Shown piece after piece: positions 55,701-64,000 of a stretch of DNA of 64,000 nucleotides. Within the stretch, counting starts at the first letter, position 1, and each line of letters begins with the position of its first letter. Where the stretch lies: NCBI GenBank assembly GCA_963989385.1, contig OZ022499.1:75206203-75270202 (forward strand), in the 5' to 3' direction. The DNA is from Ctena decussata (lineage: Eukaryota > Mollusca > Bivalvia > Lucinida > Lucinidae). The notes under the pieces are model-generated. The model did no database searches. It saw only the letters and a program-made list of their open reading frames with translations, and had not been told where the DNA came from. A program made the translations under genes and the position numbers.

Positions 55701-56049
55701 TTCTACATTTGTTCAGTTGCAACCAGTCGTCGAGGCGTCACCGATTGGTCGCTGACTAGTCGCTGATCTAAACTGCAAACCTGTCACCGGTCTTGCGTTG
55801 AGCAGTTGAGCCTATTACAGATTGCACGCGATTGGTAGCAATCATATTGGAAAGGGAAAAATAGTTGCAATGATTGCGGAAGCGTGATCAGGCAAAGGGA
55901 CATGTTGATGGTAGTGGTGGGAGAGGGGAAAAGCGAGGGGGGGGGGGGGGCGGAGAGAAGAGGGGAGTAACAGATGGAGTGCCTGAAACTGCTTCCCCTA
56001 CAAGTCAGCCAAGTCAACAGAATGGAACGGCGCTCGTGTCGATGTAGGC

Positions 56050-57240
56050 GATAATGCTCAGAAATGACCCACACGAAGACCCATTTGAGGCAGAACTTAA
56101 GTGCCATGTATCTCACGCCAAGTCCACCAAATTTATTTGCGATGGTTCGAAAGACCGAAGTATTGTTCACTTAACCCTAACTCAACCAACCAACAAAGGG
56201 CCAGTATCTAAATATTTGCGGGAGATATGCATCGAGCGGGGTCATTTCAATTCTATTAATAAAGTCACTTACAAGGGCCAATTTTTGAATGGTTTTATCA
56301 AATATCTAAAGAGGGTTTGGACTTTTCTGTGCTGGAGTGTTAGCATAACAAATAAACATAAGACACTGATATAATCTGATTTAAAATAAAACATGACTGA
56401 CCAATTATACTTACACCTGTCCCTCTACGTATTGGGACATCTAACCATTACCTTCTTTTCAGGTAAATGCATACACTTTAATAGGAAGTTATTCAGCCAT
56501 TTTCATTTTTGTCTGCCTTCTCCGTGGAGGTCAACGAATTTGCTCCTTAGGAAAATTCTTGGAGTAGATCCCATTTTGGAAGGGCTGCGTCGTTCAGGGG
56601 TTTAAACAGGGAATCCTAAAAACAGCTTCCCTTTGTCAAATTGGCGAAAAAAACATGGAGGCCAAATACATGTACACTTTACATTCAAGAAATACTTTGA
56701 GTTTTCATCTCTGCAGGAGAGCTTGTATAACTGTTCACTAAATGGCAATACGTGCAGACCATGCTCAGTCTGTAGGCGCCATGCAGCAGTCTGATCTCGG
56801 AAGACACTATTTGGCGTCCCAATACTTTGGGTTTTCTAAAGCCAAATCCAAAGAAACCCAATGCTTCAACAGCTGTTAAACATGATAAAAAACGTGTTAC
56901 ATGTACTTCCATCCGGTGGAAGTCATGATATAACAGTGGGAACGCAGACTCATCACATTTGAGTAAATCATTTTCTGAGCGGTCGTCTACGCACAAAGAA
57001 ATAATCCATTTTTTTCGCCGGAAAAAAATGGCGGGAAATTTTGAACAGAAACAGTCCCAAAATAATGCTCGTTTGATAAGATATGCAGTCATAATTTTCC
57101 AACGGACCAGATCAGAATGAAATTTGATGTTTTGTTATTGAAATCAGACGCATATCGGTACCTCAATGCAGTTTGCACACCCAAAACAACGATCACAGTT
57201 TGACAACCGTTTTTCAGAAAAGTAAAACCCTACGACAGTA
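56050..57240. other. Unassigned intergenic DNA
   Basis: A degenerate family D relative at about 56480-56600; otherwise nothing recognisable. Open frames of 106 and 135 codons here show no family features. Confidence 0.4.
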
Positions 57241-57244
57241 CCCC

Positions 57245-57440
57245 AAAGTTATTTTGCAAAGAAAATTGTCCCAAAAACCAAATTAGATGCCATTATAACT
57301 GAACCGTAGTTCATACATTCGACCGTCTTTTAGCGTGGTATATCTTCGGGAGAAAGTCTTTTTAGTTTGAAAATCGATAATGAAGTTGGTCATTTTTACG
57401 TATACATGGCACGTGCGTTCGTCAACACACAGACATTTTT
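57245..57440. repeat. Diverged repeat, paired with 61355-61545
   Basis: TTATTTTGCAAAG(A/G)AAATTG, CGGGAGAAAGTC and GAAGTTGG align in order between the two sites, 4.1 kb apart and in the same orientation. Confidence 0.6.
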
Positions 57441-57649
57441 TCAGCTGGATCGACTTGAGGAGACCAACTGTTTCTTCATTTATGGTATAGTAAAGCTTGT
57501 AATCATTTAGCATACTGTGAATTTATTAAGATTTTGCGTTAGTCTGTCTGCCTGCGATTTTTTGGGCTTCTGAATTTAGGCTACACGCCGAGAACGAGAG
57601 AAAGCAAAACAAACACACTGGTCAACCACAAAGTTTGACAAACGAAAAA

Positions 57650-58268
57650 GCCACAAGACATGTCGCCCCATCTTCAAGTGACAACTCGCCCCAGATTCTA
57701 AGAAAACTCCCCCAGACAACTTCCCCCAAGATAACGCGCCCCACATTCTGAGACCACTCGCTCTTCTAAAGAATTCTGTCCCGAACGACGCCCCCCCCCC
57801 CCGCCCCCCCCCCCACTACCCCCTCCGAACACACATGTACCATTTCAGAAGTCATCCAACAAAAAGTACAAGAGACAGCTTGTCCTTCCTCATAAATCTG
57901 CCAAAACCCTGTCCCGCTAGGCGCTAAGGGACCGACCATTTGATATTCTTGAGGGGGGCTGGTATATTTTTCGAAAAAAATCCCTGTCTTTGGAAGAAAA
58001 AATATACAAGTAAAAAATAAATCAGCTCAAAAGGGGATTTCAAAAAATAATCTGGCCTCAAAAATCAGTGAAAAAAAAAACCTGGCTCCATCCAAATTTC
58101 CAAAAAAAGAGTCTGGGCCCTGCACTTTTGGTGGGAAGATAGCAACTGCCTACCTACCCACCAAAATTCACCTTACCCCTGAGTCTGGACCCTGCACTTT
58201 TGGTTGGTAGATAGCAACTGCTTACCTACACACCAAAATTCACCTTACCCCTCCCTGCCCCCGCCCTC

Positions 58269-58299
<31 letters not shown>

Positions 58300-58310
58300 A
58301 AAAAGATGGC
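57650..58310. repeat. Simple and short tandem repeats
   Basis: CTCGCCCCA(G/C)ATTCT-type units at 57655-57780; C-rich tracts at about 57788-57812 and 58270-58290; two copies of a 67-bp unit (CCCTGCACTTTTGGT ... TTCACCTTACCCCT) at about 58127-58256. Confidence 0.65.
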
Positions 58311-58399
58311 CACTTGGGACACCCTAGATCTATTTTTTTTTATTTAACGGCACATTTACCGTGATCAACCTGCATAGTAAGACAAACAGGTCTGAGCAA

Positions 58400-61350
58400 G
58401 CAGTGTAGACCCAGGAGCAGTCTGATCTGGGTCAGCAATTTTTCCTTAATACCTGCACATTTGGGTACTCCATTTGTGGGTGATATAGATATGTTCAAAA
58501 TGTAGGATGCTGCTATCTTAGTATTATGGGTAATTACTGTAACTGTGTGTGACATTTTTTGTAGAACTGTTATTTGTTTTTGTTGTTTTCATAGTTTGCA
58601 GGGATTAAAAAGAAAGCCTACCTACCTAAGTACTCTCCAAAAATCCTAGTTAATATCCAACTGCAAACAAAATACTTTTTATGATTGGCCTGTGGCTGAG
58701 ATGGGAGGAGGGGAAAGGGGCATGAAGAAATACATATTCTATAGAATTAAATGCCAAAAGTTATGTTTTAGCTTAAATCTCATAAAGAAAATTAAAAGGC
58801 TCATATTGAAGTTATATTAATAGAAATGATACCATAAACTGAAAAATAAAAAAGAATTATATTTCCTGATTAATTTAATCCATCTTAAATGTTTGCAGCT
58901 TCTGACCAAAGCGAAGAAACTTGTAATTACTAATCAGTTATTAAGTTACTAGAGAGAAAAGCTTGATGACAGACATTAAATGATGAGTCATGACTGTAAA
59001 GGGATGCAGTTTAGTGCAGTTGAATGAGAGGTAGCCCCTTCCTGTCTATCCCCCCCCCCCCAACACACACACACACACCAACCTATTAAAAAGCATTTTC
59101 ACAGAGGATTTTATTGGCCAAATATTTAGGACTTTATTATGCTAGCAAGCTTTTTTATATCATTATAAGTGCACAAAATAATGAATGGGGCATGCCCTGC
59201 TAACTGATGGACCCTGCACTTTATGTGGAATGTTGCATAATGCTGTTTGTCCTTCTACAAGTCAAGACTATGTTAGAATGAAAACAATTACACAGTTCCA
59301 CCATAATTGTTGCACCAGCATCAATGGGCTTCATATTAACACCTGTTGTGCCCTCTCATTAGAAGCACTTCAGCAAGAGCATAGATGGTTCTATTAATGG
59401 ATCACAACAAATGTTTTTATGGCTGAATAAGACAGAATTCCCAGAATTGCTATCATGCTCCAGCTGAGTCTTTGTATAATCATTATCATAAAACCATCAC
59501 TTGTGGAACTGTCTCCAGAATTTTTTTCTTATTATATACATATATTATAATTTATTTTGGCTATTTATTTATTTATACTTATAGGGGAAACACTGAAGGG
59601 CAATGTCAGACTGCATGTGAATATAATAATTTGATCAGAGCTTTATACATTTAGAATACCTATATAATACTAATTTGTTCATTTGAAAATTGTGTTAAAT
59701 TTTAATTTTTGATCAAAAGCAACTGTGATGAGACACCACAACATACTGTACATTTTACTTGAAGAGAAATGATAAAGAAAAACTCCACTTTGGCTCACTA
59801 GATATTGGCCTATTATTTTTCTTGTTTAATCATGTTTATATCTTACCATTATTCAACTTAGAGACTAGATTACCAAGTCCTGAGCCTTTGCCACATATTT
59901 AATCAAGTTTTCTGGTTTGCTGGACAGCTGTGCTTTTTATTTGTTTTGTTTTTTTGTGAGTGTGACTCAGAATCATATTAGAGAACACATCACATTGAAC
60001 TAAAATTTTGAGAAATTCTCCATTCTCAATGAAAAGTTAAGGTACCATTCATTATAAATTATATAATTTTTGCATGAGATTTGCCCCTACTGATAGATTT
60101 CCATGAGACTTTTGGCAACAGTTAGAGCAAATCCCTCAAAAGATCACTGAGTATATAAACACACTGTGGCATTTTAATTTATGAACCAAGGGCATTGCAG
60201 AGCTGACAGCCCCCAACTTCACCTGATGAGCTAGTATTTGACACACCTGGCATTTCATAATAAATATGTATTTTATTAAATCCCTGGTTTCTTCTTAGGA
60301 AGAATCAATAAATTCTTGTTAGTTGTTTACACTCTTAAAAAGGGGATAAACAACTAACAAGTAAATATATATGTTGTAACCCCTCATTAGAACTCCTCAT
60401 TAAGGTAGTTCCACAGAGGGCCAAAACCTATGTTATAAAAATGCATACTGCAATTTTAATGCTCAAAAGCTCATTTAACAGTACATATGCTGCTTCTCAA
60501 TGTTGGCTGAAATTATATGGAGTGTAAAGGAGTGTATAAGTATGTATGGGCAAGTTATTTTCTAAGCTTAAAGTTGAAACAAAATCTTCATTACTGCAAT
60601 TGTCCTACCACTTTCACCATCTGACAGTGTTTCGAAATTGCTGGGAAAATCAAATAGTACTGACCCTGATTAGCCTGCTGTTTTGATAGTACAGTCTAAC
60701 CCAGGTCTACACTGCACTTTTTAATCAAGGATTTTAGTCAATGAAGTTTTGCAAGTATTTGTTATGGCTAAACATGGCTAAACATCTATTATATTTTGCT
60801 TAGTTTTTCATGTAAAATAAAGGTTAAAAGTTGTGTGTGCGTGTGTGTGTTTAGGGGTGGGGGTTGGGGATGGAGGAAGAAGGGGGGGGGGGGGGTAGAG
60901 GGGCCTTAAGTTGGGTAGGGTGATCGTGTGAGTTGCAGGAGAGGCTTCGAAATATTGGCACGTGCAGGATTAATTGGATGGCAAAATTATTTTTTTCTAG
61001 CAGTCCCTCTGATTGTGACCACAATGTACCGGTCTTAATAACTTATAAGCAAGTAAATGCGAACTTTGAAACAGTTGACGCAGTTCTGTAATTGCGTCAC
61101 AACTGTCATAAATCGATCGATTTGTTTACAGTATGGTGTAGGCTACTGATCAGAATTCTTTTCCCAATCATTCTGAAGAAAGTACAGAAAAAATATTGTT
61201 GTATGTTGAATTACTAGATGCGTTCCTCTTCGTGTGTCGGATTTCAGGATTCAAGAACATTTCGGTAATGTTTAAATTTATTACAGATTATTTTGCTGTC
61301 TATCGATCAGGTAAAAAGTCCGCCATTAATTTGAGAAAATGAAATAGGGT
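58400..61350. other. Mostly unassigned intergenic DNA
   Basis: A family A fragment (58387-58435), (AC)n at 59062-59078, a decayed family C piece (59330-59420), a 15-bp-arm hairpin (60314-60361, CTTGTTAGTTGTTTA), and (GT)n plus a G run at 60832-60895. No gene seen. Confidence 0.45.
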
Positions 61351-61823
61351 ACCTAAACATTATTTTGCAAAGGAAATTGTCCCAAACACCGAATTACTTA
61401 ATTTTTATAATGGAGAAAGGGCAGACACCATGGTTTTTCATGGCATATGTCCGCCGACGGGAGAAAGTCGATTTATTTTGAAATTGCTTTTGAAGTTGGC
61501 GGATAAGAGTCGTATTTACATGATCACGTAAAACGTTCGATTGCAGAATATCTCGGTGTTTAGCTCTGCTCTTAAAGGCATAGAGAATTAAATTAAGATG
61601 TAAGGAATAAAACCATATCTTATTTTCGGCTTTGTGTAGCTTGATTCGCCGACAAAGCATCACTGAAATTACGACACGTTCGTCGATTGAATCTGAGTCT
61701 CAGAAATTTCGAACGTTATTTCGTTGCTATCTGTATAAAAATATCACTCCGCCATGGATACGCGTTCCCACTGTAAAGAGCTATAAATTTTCTTACTACA
61801 TGCACCCTTGCAAGAGAAACGAA

Positions 61824-62067
61824 ATGAGCCGCGACACAACAAAACCAACAATGTGGTTGTGCGCCCAGCGCAGACTCAGATCAGCCTGGGCATCTGCCCA
61901 GTCTGATCAGAGTCTTCCGTGACTGTCCGCATGGAGATAGCTTAGACCCTTAGCTACCTTTTGAGCACTTAACGAAGAGCCTGGTCAAACTGGGCGGATG
62001 CCCAGGCTGATCTGATTCCGCGCTGGGCGCACAACCACGTTGTTAGTTTTGTCGTGTCGCCGCTCAA
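61824..62067. mobile_element. Family B MITE, copy 8 (best preserved)
   Basis: ATGAGCCGCGACACAACAAA and CCAAC at left; GTTAGTTTTGTCGTGTCGCC and GCTCA at right. Both GCCTGGGC hairpins intact. Confidence 0.85.
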
Positions 62068-62111
62068 ATATTTCGTAATGGTTAAGGTCTACACTGTTGA
62101 GGGTGGTATAA

Positions 62112-62218
62112 AAAAAGTTACACCATGGTTTCTCCGCCTGTTCAGAAGATAATCTACCTGCTAAAGCTATTTGATTATCACCTCATACAGGAGAACAAAC
62201 CATGGTGCATAACTTATA
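62112..62218. repeat. Small inverted-repeat element
   Basis: AAAGTTACACCATGGTTTCT pairs with GAACAAACCATGGTGCATAA, imperfect arms of about 25 bp. Confidence 0.6.
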
Positions 62219-62849
62219 TGACTTATATTAGACATTTATCATTTAGATATGATAGTGTCTAAGACTCGAAAGCTCGGTGACGCTAACAGGTGAGGTATGA
62301 AATAGTGAAATCTGGAATGTTCAGAACTAGCGTAAAAATTCTATTGGAACACCTAACTACTGAACCTCATTTTTGCTTTTACAGTGCAGTAAAGCGCCCG
62401 CACGATGCAGATGGAATGGGAAACAGTATATACCCTGATCGGGTTGGTCCTTAAAGAACAGCGCAGAACCCGACGAGACTGCAGTAGCAGTCTGTCCTGG
62501 GTTTGCACTGTTAACTCAAACCTATCTGTCCCAATACTTAGAATTTATACAGAACAAAGCAGCTAACTAAAGTCACAGTATGTTGACGATGAAACTGAAT
62601 ATGTTGAATGCAAACTGTGCAGACCCTGGTCAGGCGAGACTCTGATCTAGAAAGAGATTGTAGTAACCTTATCCGACCATAAATACACATGCCATTTGTA
62701 TCTGTATCTGGGTTAACCCATTTATGCCTGGTGGACTCTTCTGTCCTTATAAATTGGACGAGTCCATTTGTCGGTTAAGGGGTGTTTGGGTTAGGTTTTT
62801 TTTTTAATCATTTTTATATTTATTTTAAGGAGAAATACCCATCTGTCTT

Positions 62850-62919
62850 ATGCAAATAGTATAGGCCCTGATCAGATACCGCGTTCTGCGGCGTCTGATC
62901 TGTGTCTGCACTGTTTGCC
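62850..62919. repeat. Family A variant with CCGCGTTCTGCGGCG core
   Basis: GCAAATAGTATAGGCCCTGA ... GTGTCTGCACTGTTTGC; same core variant at 41215-41273. Confidence 0.65.
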
Positions 62920-63083
62920 AATGTCCCTTTTATGGGACACTTGTGCGACACTAGCCATAAATGCATTACTATGCTTAAATATCAACCCTTTCACGGTCGT
63001 ATGAAACGAAATGTCTGGTCCGGACCTGCACTGTTCGCCATTCAAAAACAATTTCCCTATCATTACTACAACTTCTTATAACT

Positions 63084-63084
<1 letters not shown>

Positions 63085-63118
<34 letters not shown>
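63085..63118. repeat. (TA)n microsatellite
   Basis: Uninterrupted TA repeats. A (TC)n run lies at 63788-63811. Confidence 0.9.
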
Positions 63119-63119
<1 letters not shown>

Positions 63120-63288
63120 CGCCGCTGTTATTCCGTGGGTATAAACGTCGTGTCATAAAGATCGTATGACCACACGTCAAATGGCGCGTGGACGTAACAT
63201 CATTAACAACGTCCGTGTCAGCAATGCGTTTTCTTAATGAAATAGTGTTCATTAGAATCTTAATTTATGGGTCATATGACAAACAGAA

Positions 63289-63380
63289 TCTCACACGAGT
63301 GGTCATTTCATATGAATTTATGAAACTCGCCGAAGGCTCGTTTCATAAATTTCATATGAAATGACCACTCATGTTGTGAG
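63289..63380. repeat. Foldback MITE
   Basis: CTCACACGAGTGGTCATTTC ... AATGACCACTCATGTTGTGAG, arms about 42 bp, loop CCGAAGG. Confidence 0.8.
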
Positions 63381-63610
63381 AGCCCCTTATGTTTTTCCTT
63401 CTCATTTTTAAACAGCACGGCCCACACATCGACCCCCCAAACAGTGTGAATCCGCCATTTAATTGACGTTTAGGCAATAGACAACAATGACCATTGCCTG
63501 TGGTCATCAGGATGTCAATCTACAATTGTCTTCATTTATTATCTGATTTCACGAAAAGTCGATATAATATTTCGACCAATATGACAAACCCATATAGAAA
63601 GGCTGACAAA

Positions 63611-63773
63611 CCCATAGGTGGTGGTATCATATCTGTGACCCTCAGGGTGGAAAATAAAAAAAAACGAAAAAAAAAAATTGTTTGTCATTTTACCATTACT
63701 GTTTTGTACTTGATAGGTACAATGACTTTTTTATACACCTCTTGAGGGTTATAAGTACGATACCACCGCCTGT
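63611..63773. repeat. Inverted-repeat element
   Basis: CATAGGTGGTGGTATC at left and GATACCACCGCCTGTG at right, with inner CCCTCAGGG and CTTGAGGG. No coding content. Confidence 0.6.
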
Positions 63774-64000
63774 GGACAAACCCCAATCTCTCTCTCTCTC
63801 TCTCTCTCTCTGTATCCGAACATCCTCCTTTTTTGAGAGGATGATCTGCCGAGATGGGGAGAAGATGCCCATCTCATTGTGTCATCCATTGTCGCCATGT
63901 ATGTTAATAGGCTAGTCCTCCCGAGTGTAATATGTCAATTAGACTCACAACTTTACAAAATAAAATTTGTTAAAATGATTATGTACATTGTGAGGTTGTG

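Noticed and set aside
54030..55810. CpG-rich promoter of an unseen gene
   Set aside because: Local GC rise comes from TCGC(G)AC repeats and two family C insertions; no exon or long frame is adjacent.
56685..57092. 135-codon - strand open frame
   Set aside because: No recognisable domain, splice context or codon bias; within random expectation for this length of DNA.

Overview
This is a stretch of eukaryotic genomic DNA, most likely from a bivalve mollusc. The inference rests on intron-rich animal gene structure, very dense short inverted-repeat (MITE-like) elements, tRNA-derived SINEs and tandem-array elements of a kind described from bivalves. The species cannot be fixed from the sequence. 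There are no prokaryotic operons, CRISPR arrays, phage or plasmid features.

Only two protein-coding genes can be supported. (1) The first 20 kb on the + strand hold nine coding exons (253-20147) of BTBD9, the BTB-BACK-discoidin-domain protein. The exons with the BTB domain lie upstream of the window. All nine exons join in frame with GT/AG borders. The eight introns (0.9-4.5 kb) are packed with transposon-derived repeats. (2) At 49067-50353 on the - strand lies one intronless ORF of 428 aa. It looks like a single-pass type II membrane protein with a GT-A-like glycosyltransferase domain.

Nearly everything else is interspersed repeat. I give local letters to families recognised only by comparing copies inside this window. 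A: hairpin with TGATCAGACTGCTCC, about 15 copies. B: double hairpin with GCCTGGGC and ends like GAGCCGCGACACGACAAAAC, 8 copies. C: ends CAGAGCTCTAGATAAG with a 6-bp target duplication, 8 good copies. D: hairpin with AAAGAATTTGCTCC. T: TA-flanked elements with CAGTCGAAC-type ends. U, V, W, X, Y and CC: smaller families. S: tRNA-headed SINEs, several with clear target-site duplications. E, F, G and H: longer elements made of internal tandem arrays between short complementary ends, usually with a hairpin at each terminus, resembling non-autonomous Helitron-like (Helentron/HINE) elements.

Layout: 0-20 kb BTBD9 exons among A, S, C, T, U, E and F elements; 20-31 kb intergenic MITEs, SINEs and a second F element; 30.4-31.9 kb a very large foldback; 32-49 kb a dense nested mosaic, including a tandemly duplicated segment with an insertion and its empty site, CRE-rich palindromes and element G; 49-50.5 kb the glycosyltransferase-like gene with a long hairpin just upstream of its start; 51.3-53.1 kb element H; 54-64 kb more C, B and foldback elements with long unassigned stretches.

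The most notable observation is that E, F and H arrays each carry the nuclear-receptor hexamer AGGTCA in different arrangements: DR1 in E1, a perfect estrogen-response-element palindrome in E2, and DR0/extended half-sites in F and H. Three of these elements sit in BTBD9 introns. The motif matches are read directly from the sequence; any regulatory role is inference.
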